A stretch of 64,000 bases of DNA from Cherax quadricarinatus (GCF_038502225.1 NW_027195231.1:170001-234000), one strand, 5' to 3'; positions 35,027 to 43,563 are shown, counted from the first letter of the stretch. Notes: a model not told the origin generated them from the letters alone. Program-made: numbers and translations.

Positions 35027-36154
35027 ATGGCCTTAAATTCACATAAAAAGAAAATTCTAGAAAAAGTATATAGAGACATCAATAGCCCCGGGGGCTTTAC
35101 TGGGAATGTTAACAAACTTTTTAGAGCAGCTAGGGAGAAAAACGCCTCTATTACTTATAAAGACGTAGTAGATTATCTCTCTTCTCAGAGGGCCTATACT
35201 TTGCATAAATTGCAGCCTCTGCGATTTCCCAGACGGAAAATCATAGCCGCTGCCCCTCGCATTATACTCACCTGCGACTTGGCGGACATGACTTTATTAC
35301 ATTCCCACAATGGCGGCATTAAATATATTTTGTTATGCATTGATGTCTTTTCAAGGTTAATGAAGGCGGTAGGACTAGTCAGAAAAAACTCAAAAAGCGT
35401 CTTGTCAGCCTTACGAAATATTATAGAAAGCCCCACCTTCCGTGGAATTTCGAGATTACACACGGACAGAGGGACCGAGTTTTATAATCGTCCTCTTCTG
35501 AATTACCTAAAAAAAAAAAATATTAAATTATACAGTACCTTCTCGGACACTAAGGCTGCAATAGCGGAACGAGCTATTCGCACGCTTAAGCATAGAATCT
35601 ACCGCTATATGACTTTAACAAATTCTTTAAAATATATAGAGGTATTACCAGCCATAGTAGAAACTTACAACTCAACTCCTCACTCCTCTCTCAAGAAAGG
35701 TCAAACTCCACAACAAGTGCATTCTCTGAGTCTTCCTCGAGACATTCGTCGGCAGTTTGGGCTAATGTATTTAAATGCCCGTCCTCATCAGCCTCGTACT
35801 AGTCCACGACTGACTCCTGGAGCGCATGTGCGGATAACTAGCCACCGGGGGATATTTCACAAGAGTTATTGGCCTCAAAACACCGAAGAAATTTTTAAAA
35901 TCCAATCGGTTGATAATTCGCAAGTAATCCCCTCATATTCTCTTATCGACCTGAGCGGGGAAAAAATACTCGGGCAATTTTACGCTCAGGAATTAATAGA
36001 AACATCTCTACCTGAATTTTTTCCCATTAAAATATTGAGACGGAGAAGAAAAACTGACGGCAGTAGAGAATATCTGGTGAGCTGGGTGGGTTATCCCCGA
36101 AGTGCAGATAGCTGGGTGCACGAGAAGGACATGCAAAATGTCAGACAGGGGTAA
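35027..36154 (+). CDS. DDE integrase with C-terminal chromodomain
   Basis: 375 residues. The N-terminal helical region (LEKVYRDINSPGGFTGNVNKL) is typical of Polinton integrases. Catalytic triad: D84 (LTCDLADM), D147 (RLHTDRGTEF) and E181 (AAIAERAIR). The C-terminus, about residues 340-372, reads YLVSWVGYPRSADSWVHEKD, a chromodomain core with the aromatic positions that bind methyl-lysine tails. The enzyme would insert the element into host chromosomes; the chromodomain would steer it to marked chromatin. The end of the gene overlaps the start of the next ORF (36138) by 17 bp in another frame. Confidence 0.95.
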   Translation: MALNSHKKKILEKVYRDINSPGGFTGNVNKLFRAAREKNASITYKDVVDYLSSQRAYTLHKLQPLRFPRRKIIAAAPRIILTCDLADMTLLHSHNGGIKYILLCIDVFSRLMKAVGLVRKNSKSVLSALRNIIESPTFRGISRLHTDRGTEFYNRPLLNYLKKKNIKLYSTFSDTKAAIAERAIRTLKHRIYRYMTLTNSLKYIEVLPAIVETYNSTPHSSLKKGQTPQQVHSLSLPRDIRRQFGLMYLNARPHQPRTSPRLTPGAHVRITSHRGIFHKSYWPQNTEEIFKIQSVDNSQVIPSYSLIDLSGEKILGQFYAQELIETSLPEFFPIKILRRRRKTDGSREYLVSWVGYPRSADSWVHEKDMQNVRQG

Positions 36155-36479
36155 GCCCCTGGCAGTGCAACACAGAGAGTTATTAATTTTATTAAACAAA
36201 CTTCCAGCTAAAGCTCGCAATCGTATTATTAAGGAATTAAAAAAAAAAGAAATTAATTGCATATCTGAGATATTTACTAATTTTCTTAAGAAAAATCTAA
36301 CAGTAGAACCGACTATTTTGAGCAAATTAAAGAAGTTTAGAGGAGACATTCTCACCGTTGCCCGTAAACGAACTCCACTTTATAAAAAAAAAAATATTCT
36401 TCTTTCGAAGCGTGGAGGAGCCATCTTAACTACACTCTTACCTCTGGTCATCTCGCTGATTAGTAGTTTTATAAAGTAA
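36138..36479 (+). CDS. Small basic protein with hydrophobic C-terminal helix, possible membrane-active virion factor
   Basis: 113 residues from the ATG in GCAAAATGTCAGACAGG; overlaps the integrase end. The N-terminal half is helical (ELLILLNKLPAKARNRIIKE); a basic stretch KKKNILLSKRGG is followed by the hydrophobic tail AILTTLLPLVISLISSFIK. Small Polinton proteins with a Lys-rich segment, a GG and a hydrophobic end recur next to the integrase or capsid genes and have been compared to membrane-lytic or core proteins of adenovirus-like viruses. The function here is inference only; the coding status is well supported by spacing and frame. Confidence 0.65.
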   Translation: MSDRGKPLAVQHRELLILLNKLPAKARNRIIKELKKKEINCISEIFTNFLKKNLTVEPTILSKLKKFRGDILTVARKRTPLYKKKNILLSKRGGAILTTLLPLVISLISSFIK

Positions 36480-36491
36480 AAAATAATCGAA

Positions 36492-37439
36492 ATGGTGGTA
36501 AAGGAATTTTGTCTCATCCCTCGGCTAACCGCCGAAAAATATATTTTTAAAAATGGAACAAATATCTTACCCACTCCTAAGCGCGAATCTCCTTTTCCCC
36601 GCCTTCGCAGAAGCACTGCAACCACCACTATGGTGCGTAGGAAGGAATCTTCCAGCCTCTCGAGAGTGAAAGTGAAACCAGCCCAAAGCAAGGATGAGAA
36701 GGTCAGCACCTGCCCCAGCGTAGCAACTCGCCCTCATAAGGGTAATTGCCGCTTCGAGCTACCACCTCCCACGAGCGGGCACCCACCCGAGCTCTTTGTT
36801 GAGACTGGTGAGTCCCCCATAAAAAAAAAAACAAATAAGCTCGCTCGCTGTAATGCCGCCCGCGGCGGTGGCGGGCGCGTCGGTGGCGGTGGTGGCGGCA
36901 GTGGCGGCGGCCGCGGCTGCGGCGGCTGCAGTGGCGGGCGCGCCCGCGGTAGTTGCCGCGACGAGTCTAAGAGTAAAAAAAAAAATCCGAAACAGAAAAT
37001 AATAGGCAATAATAATAAACTCCCGCCGGAAATACTTTTATCTTTAATATCAAGAAAAAACAACAGTCTTTCTCTCTCGCCTGAGGACTCTTCCCCAAAT
37101 TTAAATGAAATAATTGATCTGTATTTCACGAGAGAAGAATTGCCATACGCGAAATCCATGCTGAATCTATTCAAGAATAATAATTCTTTTATTCGGTGGG
37201 ATAAGAGAGGTATTTTATTCCCTCCATACCATAATTTAAACATCTTACAAATCATTAAATCTTTGACAAGCAGTCGAGCGTACATCGATAAAAAACTTTT
37301 GCCCGTTGTAGGGGAATTAGTGAGCCTTATTAGATTAGAGCCAAGATTTATAAAAAATCACAAGGCGAGAAAACAATTATTTGGCGGTTTTTATGTTAAA
37401 AAGACCGCGGAAAAAAAGCCGCTCTGGCTAGCCTATTGA
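36492..37439 (+). CDS. Conserved Polinton protein of unknown function with Gly/Arg-rich insert
   Basis: 315 residues. The opening VVKEFCLIPRLTAEKYI resembles the start of an uncharacterised Polinton protein family. Residues about 118-155 are a Gly/Arg/Cys low-complexity stretch (RGGGGRVGGGGGGSGG, then GCGGC) encoded by very GC-rich DNA (36857-36955), unlike the AT-rich surroundings. The C-terminal third (about 205-305) is a compact helical domain containing FIRWDKRGILFPP and a YIDKKLLPVV region. The Gly/Arg stretch could bind nucleic acid or phase separate. No enzyme motif is seen. Position between integrase and capsid genes suggests a virion or assembly role. Confidence 0.7.
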   Translation: MVVKEFCLIPRLTAEKYIFKNGTNILPTPKRESPFPRLRRSTATTTMVRRKESSSLSRVKVKPAQSKDEKVSTCPSVATRPHKGNCRFELPPPTSGHPPELFVETGESPIKKKTNKLARCNAARGGGGRVGGGGGGSGGGRGCGGCSGGRARGSCRDESKSKKKNPKQKIIGNNNKLPPEILLSLISRKNNSLSLSPEDSSPNLNEIIDLYFTREELPYAKSMLNLFKNNNSFIRWDKRGILFPPYHNLNILQIIKSLTSSRAYIDKKLLPVVGELVSLIRLEPRFIKNHKARKQLFGGFYVKKTAEKKPLWLAY

Positions 37440-37552
37440 AATTTAAGCTTTCATAAAGTCGAGAGAAGAGCTTTGCCCGCTTTAGTAAATACCGGGACAG
37501 GATAGAGACAAGAAGTTCCTTCTCGAAGTGCTATTCATAAAAAAAAAAAAAA

Positions 37553-37927
37553 ATGGACCAGCCATCAGTTGATTATCCCGAGAGAATTAATCTCCCGTTG
37601 AATGAAGAAGGAGAAAAGGACCCCAGTTTGTCGATATTATTACATCAATTAACGTCAAGACGAAAGATTTATCAGCAAGTGTGTTACAAAGCTCGTGTGA
37701 TACAAAGTTTATGGCAAACCTACGAATCCTTCAAAGTCAATTGCCCCATGACCAGATTTACTAAGACTTTTGATGAAATTGAAAAATTATATGACAATTT
37801 TAATCAGAAAGAACTGACGGCTGAAATCAGACGCTTAGAATATGCTACGCATGATTTCCGGGATATGATAGAAGCTTTTGAAGGGGCCCAAAGCTTGTAT
37901 AAGCACCTTAGACGAATGTCGACCTAG
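37553..37927 (+). CDS. Helical protein, unrecognised
   Basis: 124 residues starting at an ATG after a run of 13 A. Rich in charged helices (LHQLTSRRKIYQQVCYKAR; FDEIEKLYDNFNQKELTAEI), consistent with a coiled coil. It ends RRMST at a TAG. A second frame with protein-like content (37878-38069) overlaps its end, so the true C-terminus may lie there if a splice, slip or indel joins them. No known domain. Confidence 0.6.
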   Translation: MDQPSVDYPERINLPLNEEGEKDPSLSILLHQLTSRRKIYQQVCYKARVIQSLWQTYESFKVNCPMTRFTKTFDEIEKLYDNFNQKELTAEIRRLEYATHDFRDMIEAFEGAQSLYKHLRRMST

Positions 37928-38069
37928 AGAGGCCCCCCAAACCCCTACCAACCCACCCGCAGGAGTGGGAGGCTACAGCAGCGCGGTATTTAAACCCCGC
38001 CGCCGACGTACCGATAAACATTATCCGTCTCACTCCCTCAGCGAGGACTCTAAGGAACCCAACTGTTGA
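37878..38069 (+). CDS. Pro/Arg-rich frame overlapping the previous gene, possible extension
   Basis: After 37925 this frame encodes PREAPQTPTNPPAGVGG and FKPRRRRTDKHY, then a Ser/Asp-rich end at 38069, six bases before the next gene's ATG. The composition is protein-like and the frame fills the gap exactly. It could be the displaced C-terminus of the 37553 gene or a separate small ORF. Confidence 0.35.
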   Translation: MKGPKACISTLDECRPREAPQTPTNPPAGVGGYSSAVFKPRRRRTDKHYPSHSLSEDSKEPNC

Positions 38070-38074
38070 CGAGA

Positions 38075-39070
38075 ATGGAATATAAATTTCCAGTAATTGT
38101 CGGGGGAATAACGGGCGAAGAATTCCTGGAATATGGGGATTGTATCGTGTATCCCCACAACGCTACTTCTGCTCGTCCCTACGAGCTGGCTCTTTCACTC
38201 TGGGAAAAATATCCTTTTTCCAAAATTGAGCGAAAATCGCTAATCCTGGTGAACCGTGCCATAGCTGCAGATCGGGGCACACCCGGGGAAATTGTCCTAA
38301 AATCACCCCCACCATGCACCAACACCCTTGACGACAGGCCAGAGGATTTTTTAAGACCGCACCTTGCAGCACTAATATGCCAGTTCTCAGCGGGTCCTTG
38401 TCTTGAAAAGAATGAAATTGCGCAACAGCAATTAGAGCGTAGTCTCGACACGCATTATGTACGCGGTTTGAGCAAGGACACGCAACAGAATCGACGAATT
38501 TGGTTTAAATTATGTCTGGTGTCCCTGGGACGGGCGGTGATAGCCAATGGCAACATCAAACGGGTAATTTTACCCCAGTACATTGGCATGAGCAGAAAAC
38601 AGGCCGATGAATGGCACACTGAATATCTCCCTCTCATTAACATATTTCAAGACATATTACTGAAACGGGAAATTCAGACATGCTTGCTCGTACCGTCAGT
38701 GAGCCCATATTTGGCAGTACCTAAAATCATCCTAGATGAGGTGGAAATTGAACGCGGCGCCTCCCCCGAAGCTCTAGAACGGGAAATACTACAGCTGTCT
38801 GTGGAGAAGCAAGGCACTGGCAGCATCAGCGGTGGCAGCAGTGCCGGTGGTGGCAGCGGCAACAGCAGCAGCAGCAGCGGCAGCGGCGGTGTCAACGGTG
38901 CTGACGTCGGACCAGCCGGTGGGATTGGAACTAAACGAGACAGTGGCATGCGTGAAATGGACATGCCTGATGGAGTCGAGGTCACTTCACGCGGAAAACG
39001 CAAACGACAGCACGATGATGTGGATATTTTATTCCTAAATGCTGTAACTAATAAAAAAATAAAAATGTAA
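38075..39070 (+). CDS. Macro-domain-like (ADP-ribose-binding fold) protein with low-complexity nuclear tail
   Basis: 331 residues from ATG 38075. The N-terminal 190 residues follow the order of macro-domain proteins of the Appr-1''-p type: GDCIVYPHNATSARPYELA (compare the D-x-I-V-x-x-x-N strand that binds adenine and ribose), WEKYPFSK, DRGTPGEIV, ALICQFSAGP (compare the hydrophobic strand before the glycine loop), DTQQNRRIWFKLCL, and VILPQYIGMSRKQADEW where active macro domains have a Gly-rich IGxGxAGG loop. The Asn of the first motif is kept; the Gly-rich loop is not. Residues about 252-290 are Gly/Ser-rich, then a basic GKRKRQHDD likely nuclear signal and a KKIK end. Macro domains remove or read ADP-ribose marks; several animal viruses use them against host PARP signalling. 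Here binding without catalysis is as likely. The fold call is from pattern reading only. Confidence 0.62.
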   Translation: MEYKFPVIVGGITGEEFLEYGDCIVYPHNATSARPYELALSLWEKYPFSKIERKSLILVNRAIAADRGTPGEIVLKSPPPCTNTLDDRPEDFLRPHLAALICQFSAGPCLEKNEIAQQQLERSLDTHYVRGLSKDTQQNRRIWFKLCLVSLGRAVIANGNIKRVILPQYIGMSRKQADEWHTEYLPLINIFQDILLKREIQTCLLVPSVSPYLAVPKIILDEVEIERGASPEALEREILQLSVEKQGTGSISGGSSAGGGSGNSSSSSGSGGVNGADVGPAGGIGTKRDSGMREMDMPDGVEVTSRGKRKRQHDDVDILFLNAVTNKKIKM

Positions 39071-39161
39071 AGTCTTCAAACTAAAGTTTTTTTAAGCCTT
39101 TAAAAAATATATATAATGGTCTATATTTTGTATTTGCCTCATACTGTCTCTGTCCCTCAAC

Positions 39162-40040
39162 ATGGACAGAGGGGGTCCGGGGAAATATATCTATTTGAGC
39201 AGTTTAGAAAATATTGACATTTTCGACAATACAGCTTCGGCCTTTCAAAATATAATTACTGCGACGCCTTTAAATCCATCCTTGAACTACGAAATAGCCT
39301 TGCTTAATGTTTTGTATCCCAAAAAATTCAATGTTCTAACAAGAGACGATGCCGAATGCGGCATTGACATTATACAAAATCACATTACTGAAACAGGAAT
39401 AAGTACAGAAGCAGTAGTCCACCACTTTCTACCAAAAAATGATGTGTTATCGACGGATACCAGCCATATTATTGAAGAAATTAATCGACAGCTAACAGCT
39501 GATTTAAAAAAAGCCTTTAGAGATAATTATTCGGCACATTTCCCGAAAGGGAAAATACTCAATTATGATGCCGGAATTGGGAGGGTTTTAGTTTCGACGA
39601 GATCGCGAACCTTTACGGGAAAAAACAATGCTGCCACTTTATTTAAAGCTCAATTTAAACCGAGAATAGCTCGGGTGCTTGGGCTTAGCAGTGCTGAAAA
39701 ATATTATTTATTTCGTAGTGACGTGCCCGAGGGGGGCTCCCTCCCCAAGCAGATTGCCCCATTCAAACCTGATCCCACTGCCGGAGTTGATTATGTTTTA
39801 ATATATAGTGATATTGTGGAACCGCAAATATACGGCAGTCAGTTAGTCAATATTCTGGATGCTTTCGCCTTTCAGGAGAGTTATTCAAAAGGTGCTCATC
39901 CCATGATGTACAAACCTCTATGCGTAACTAAATTAGATAAAATAGCTATCAAAATGACAGATCAGTTTGGTCGTAATCTGTCTTTTGAAAGCGGTCATTC
40001 CACTACCGTAGTGTTACATGTAAGACCGATAAATAAATAG
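39162..40040 (+). CDS. Minor capsid (penton-like) protein, single jelly roll
   Basis: 292 residues, ATG in CAACATGGAC. The N-terminus YIYLSSLENIDIFDNTASAF followed by NYEIALLNVLYPKKF is the characteristic opening of Polinton minor capsid proteins, where the element-encoded vertex protein begins with a short strand and the TxF/ExxL-xxI-xYP pattern. A TATA-like TATATATAATGG lies 50 bp upstream (39108-39119). It is immediately upstream of the 143-residue basic protein and the major capsid protein, as in other Polintons. Intact. Confidence 0.85.
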   Translation: MDRGGPGKYIYLSSLENIDIFDNTASAFQNIITATPLNPSLNYEIALLNVLYPKKFNVLTRDDAECGIDIIQNHITETGISTEAVVHHFLPKNDVLSTDTSHIIEEINRQLTADLKKAFRDNYSAHFPKGKILNYDAGIGRVLVSTRSRTFTGKNNAATLFKAQFKPRIARVLGLSSAEKYYLFRSDVPEGGSLPKQIAPFKPDPTAGVDYVLIYSDIVEPQIYGSQLVNILDAFAFQESYSKGAHPMMYKPLCVTKLDKIAIKMTDQFGRNLSFESGHSTTVVLHVRPINK

Positions 40041-40086
40041 AACCAACTCAGCGTAAAAATGGTTATTGTTTCTCTAACCGCCAAAC

Positions 40087-40518
40087 ATGCGTGTACCCTT
40101 TCAAGTGCCCTCTGAGCAGGAATTTCGGAGTTTATTCTCCCTAAAACCCTCCCATGTGGGAGCTGGTCTGGGGGATATACAAACTTTTCACGCGCCATAC
40201 AGAGTCCGAGGTGGGGGATTTTTTTCGGCTTTAGCGGGTCTAGCTAAAAGAGCTTTACCTTTTCTTTTCAGAGTGGCTGCGCCAAGTGCAGTAGAATTTG
40301 GAACTAAAATGCTCGATGATTATCAGTCTGGAAAAACAGACATGAAAGCTGCTCTTAAATCTCACGGGATAGATGCTTTAAAAGGAGTTGCAAAGAAAGT
40401 TATTACAGGTGGCAGAGTAAACAGGGTGGGTAAGCGACGGGTGAATAATAAATGCAGGTTAAATAAACGCCGACGAAGCCAAGTTGCTTATAAAACGGAT
40501 GTATTCTCTCTCGTATAA
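40087..40518 (+). CDS. Small basic virion-associated protein (pVI/core-like), inferred
   Basis: 143 residues. The centre carries RGGGFFSALAG and an amphipathic stretch KRALPFLFRV, followed by a helical region and a very basic C-terminus (GKRRVNN, NKRRRSQ). Polintons encode a small protein of this type between penton and major capsid genes; the GGGFF motif plus amphipathic helix suggests a membrane-active or DNA-condensing virion protein comparable to adenovirus internal proteins. A short upstream out-of-frame ATG at 40058 may lower translation. Function is inference; coding is well supported by position. Confidence 0.7.
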   Translation: MRVPFQVPSEQEFRSLFSLKPSHVGAGLGDIQTFHAPYRVRGGGFFSALAGLAKRALPFLFRVAAPSAVEFGTKMLDDYQSGKTDMKAALKSHGIDALKGVAKKVITGGRVNRVGKRRVNNKCRLNKRRRSQVAYKTDVFSLV

Positions 40519-40535
40519 ACAGTTGCTTATTAGCC

Positions 40536-41897
40536 ATGGCGGGTGTCGGGGCTGAAAACAGCGGACTCAAAGTCCCGTTAAATGATTATTCTTCAAGCGT
40601 CATTAATCAATTCCCGCGACCGCATAGACTGAGACAAGTTGAGAGTTCCATAGCTCGCACTCAGAGTTTTGATACTCTACCAGTAAACCTTCCTCTCTCT
40701 CAAAAACTAAAAGATAATTTTCTAGAATTTAGAATTCCTGGAGTTCCCGGAGCATTTCTAGATTTAGGCAAAATAGTTATAGAATTTAGAGTGACTCTAA
40801 CAGAGGCTGATGGGCAAAGTCCACTAGGGGAAACAAGCAATGTGGCATTGATAAATGGCCTATCCAACACGTTATTTAAAAGTGTCCAGTGTTTCCTGGG
40901 CGAGCAAATAACGGAAACAAATTCTAGTTTTAATTACTGGTCATTCATTAAACTCTGCAGCTCAGTAAAACGAAGCCAGTTGCCGAGTATCGCCCGACTG
41001 GGGTATCTCTTGCCCGACTTTAAAGGAGGAGAAGGTATAACTAAATTGTTCGATACAGCCTATTTCGCCCACACATCGGCAAAAGAACCACAGATACTGA
41101 CAAAGAATGATAAAGAACAGGGCATAACTCTGTGTTTTCCCTTGGCTCTGGACATATCCACTCTGGACCAATATCTGCTTGACAATATCGATTTAAAAAT
41201 TAGGCTGGAATTATCCCCTCAAGCGTGGACTCTGAAAACAGACGATGATGCCAGCACATACCAGCTCCATATTAATTACGCTAAGCTATGGCTTAATAGG
41301 GTATACCCATATACATCAGCTTATATGGCCTTGAACAAGTCTCTAGCCTTAGACGCAAAGCCGATAATATATACTTTTAATCGCACTCTAAGTAAAAATT
41401 ATGTGCTAGGTCACAATCAAACGAGCCTCCTAATAGATCAGCCATGGGGTCATGTAATTCCCGCCAAAATTTTCATGGTAATTTTGCCCATGACAGCCTA
41501 TGCAGGAAAACATAAGGAGAATGGTCTATATTTTGAGCATGGGGATCTAGCCAGTTTATCTGTATGTATTAATAATAATACAGTTTATCGCATAAGCAGT
41601 GATTTCCCCCATCATTATAGTAAATTATATTATGAAGCAATTAACTCTCTGGGCATTGAGGAAGAAAATTTAATTCTCTATGAATCATTCGCCTCCGGGC
41701 GAACCATCAATATTTTCAATTTAACAGACAGCCAAGTGGAAGACGCTCTCCCGATTGAAAAATCTGGTAACTTGAGAATTGAATTACAGTTCTCTAAGCC
41801 CGCCCCTCATAATAAGGTAGTTTTATTATTTGCTCAGACCACTGGTGTTTTATCCATCGACCAGAATAGATCTGTTCATTGTGATGTGCGAGCATAA
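40536..41897 (+). CDS. Major capsid protein, double jelly roll
   Basis: 453 residues; start in AGCCATGGCG, 18 bp after the previous stop codon. Segments such as LEFRIPGVPGAFLDLGKIVI, INGLSNTLFKSVQCFLG and NYWSFIKLCSSVKRSQLP are typical of Polinton/adintovirus major capsid proteins, whose trimers form pseudo-hexameric capsomers. Length is in the usual range. No stop or frameshift. The next ORF (protease) starts 9 bp after the stop codon. Confidence 0.92.
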   Translation: MAGVGAENSGLKVPLNDYSSSVINQFPRPHRLRQVESSIARTQSFDTLPVNLPLSQKLKDNFLEFRIPGVPGAFLDLGKIVIEFRVTLTEADGQSPLGETSNVALINGLSNTLFKSVQCFLGEQITETNSSFNYWSFIKLCSSVKRSQLPSIARLGYLLPDFKGGEGITKLFDTAYFAHTSAKEPQILTKNDKEQGITLCFPLALDISTLDQYLLDNIDLKIRLELSPQAWTLKTDDDASTYQLHINYAKLWLNRVYPYTSAYMALNKSLALDAKPIIYTFNRTLSKNYVLGHNQTSLLIDQPWGHVIPAKIFMVILPMTAYAGKHKENGLYFEHGDLASLSVCINNNTVYRISSDFPHHYSKLYYEAINSLGIEEENLILYESFASGRTINIFNLTDSQVEDALPIEKSGNLRIELQFSKPAPHNKVVLLFAQTTGVLSIDQNRSVHCDVRA

Positions 41898-41905
41898 ATA
41901 AAAAA

Positions 41906-42484
41906 ATGAATTGCGCAGAAATAAATAATAGTTTAATTCCCGCCCTAGGAAATAAAGTCACATATATTGGCTGTTTCACTATAGACGCTCTACAGCAAAT
42001 AAGATTAGATGGCTATCCCTCAGACAGGCCCATAGTGCTTGTAAGTAATATTCTTCCTTCGTACAGTTCAAAAGTAATGGGTCATTTTTTTTCTCTTCTC
42101 TTGGACAAGAAAAATAGTCTATCCTTCTTCTTTGACAGTTACGGGAAAAAACCAGAGAATTATGGCATAAATTTAAAAAAATTTTTTAAACTAAATAAAA
42201 TTAAATATTTATATCGTTTATCCGGCAGAACACAAAGTGATTTTTCACTCACTTGCGGTCTATATGTTATGATGTTTATTCATAAAGCAAGCCTTGTGGG
42301 ATTAGAAAGAGCTTTATATTTTTTAAAAAAAAATTTCTCGGAAAAATCGCTTTTTATCAGTGACAGATTAGTGATAGCATATGCTAGAGAGAATTTTAAA
42401 ATGTTACCTCCTTGTGAAAATACATTTTGCCTAAGTAGTCAAGGTTATATTTGTGCTTCCCTCTGTGAGGAAGGTCACCTCTGA
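41906..42484 (+). CDS. Adenain-like cysteine protease
   Basis: 192 residues. Catalytic pattern: H60 (KVMGHFFSLLL), D77 (FFFDSYG), Q110 (GRTQSDF) and C117 (LTCGLYVMMF), in the order and spacing of adenovirus-type (C5/Ulp1 fold) proteases. It would cleave capsid and internal proteins during particle maturation. Encoded directly after the major capsid protein in the same orientation, implying co-transcription. All four residues are present and the frame is intact. Confidence 0.93.
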   Translation: MNCAEINNSLIPALGNKVTYIGCFTIDALQQIRLDGYPSDRPIVLVSNILPSYSSKVMGHFFSLLLDKKNSLSFFFDSYGKKPENYGINLKKFFKLNKIKYLYRLSGRTQSDFSLTCGLYVMMFIHKASLVGLERALYFLKKNFSEKSLFISDRLVIAYARENFKMLPPCENTFCLSSQGYICASLCEEGHL

Positions 42485-42536
42485 CGAGAGTATCCCCCAA
42501 ATACCCCTCCTGGCTGGTAAGGCCCTCTCTGAGCTG

Positions 42537-42543
42537 TATATAT
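42537..42543 (+). promoter_or_regulatory. TATA box of the right-end transcript
   Basis: TATATAT in GAGCTGTATATATGAGC, about 75 bp before an ATG (42612: ATGGTGAAGGAAG) that is followed by a good splice donor TCTG/GTAAGC. It probably drives the acidic right-end gene. Confidence 0.5.
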
Positions 42544-42668
42544 GAGCCCGCTGAAGCTGTCTTCCCCGCAAAAGATAGAGGCTGACCTCTCCATAGCCTT
42601 TTACTCTCATCATGGTGAAGGAAGCAGACATTCTCGATTCTGGTAAGCGAGACATTTATTTTGCTAAA

Positions 42669-42952
42669 ACTTCTCTTTGAATATTAACGAAACAAACGAG
42701 CGCAAGAGACTTATAATAATTTTTAAAGTTGAGTCTCTTTTTCAACAGTTTTCACTGGACCAGTCAGAATTTGTAAAGTTTTTGATTTTATCGGCTGGTA
42801 GATTGGATACTTCTCTTTGAATATTAACGAAACAAACGAGCGCAAGAGACTTATAATAATTTTAAAGTTGAGTCTCCTTTTTTTTCTTCAACAGTTTTCA
42901 CTGGGCCAGTCAGAATTTGTAAAGTTTTGATTTTATCGGCTGGTAGATTGGA
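42669..42952. repeat. 140-bp tandem duplication in the right-end leader/intron
   Basis: ACTTCTCTTTGAATATTAAC begins at 42669 and again at 42809; the two copies match to about 42808 and 42952 with small indels in a T run. It lies between the presumed first exon and the acidic ORF. Confidence 0.85.
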
Positions 42953-43176
42953 AGGGAAGGAACACGCCGGCATCAAACTCCTAAAGCGGTGTCATTGTGA
43001 TGATAGCAGGAAACGCAAACATAGACTTCCTCAGGAAAGGGTATGTCTTTCTATGTTCCCTCCTTTGGTAGATTAGAGATGAGTCCCACTCCTTTATTTG
43101 AAAGTGATAAATATGTTCTCTTTATGACTTACAGCCTGTGGAAGATGGGAACACTTCATCTGATATAGAGGAGCCT

Positions 43177-43563
43177 ATGAAGAAAGAACCAGATCTCGAC
43201 AACGATGAAACGCAGAGCCTTCCCTCATGTCAGTCTGATGACCTCGTTGTGGACCTCTCTACGCTCGATACTGCTCAATCTGATGACTCTGTTGAGGTCA
43301 CTGCCGCAGCAGGTGCTGAACAAACTGGCGACCTTGAAGCGCACCCTGACAGTCAGTCGGAGAAGGAAGGGAAAACCCCCGATGTGAGAGTAAATGCTGG
43401 AGATGGAGTAAAGCCAGCAGATGGAGTAAAGACAGCAGATGGAGTAAAGACAGCAGATGGAGTAAAGGCAGATGATGATGTACCTGAAAAGGAAATCATT
43501 TTCGAGCGGGAGGTTATCAATCTTACAGAAAGTGAACAGGAGGAGCGCAGTCATTCAGTCTAA
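43177..43563 (+). CDS. Acidic, Asp/Glu/Ser-rich right-end protein, probably a terminal exon
   Basis: The frame is open from before a splice acceptor-like CTTACAG (43126-43132) through 43563. The first in-frame ATG is 43177, so either translation starts there or an upstream exon (ATG 42612, donor 42641) contributes. Simple joining of those two is out of frame, so a middle exon may exist (for example near 43010-43040, ending AAAGG/GTATGT). The protein is strongly acidic (DLDNDETQS, QSEKEGKTPD) with four imperfect copies of ADGVKT. No known domain. It could be a transcriptional or host-interaction factor, as acidic accessory proteins often are. Intact. Confidence 0.55.
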   Translation: MKKEPDLDNDETQSLPSCQSDDLVVDLSTLDTAQSDDSVEVTAAAGAEQTGDLEAHPDSQSEKEGKTPDVRVNAGDGVKPADGVKTADGVKTADGVKADDDVPEKEIIFEREVINLTESEQEERSHSV

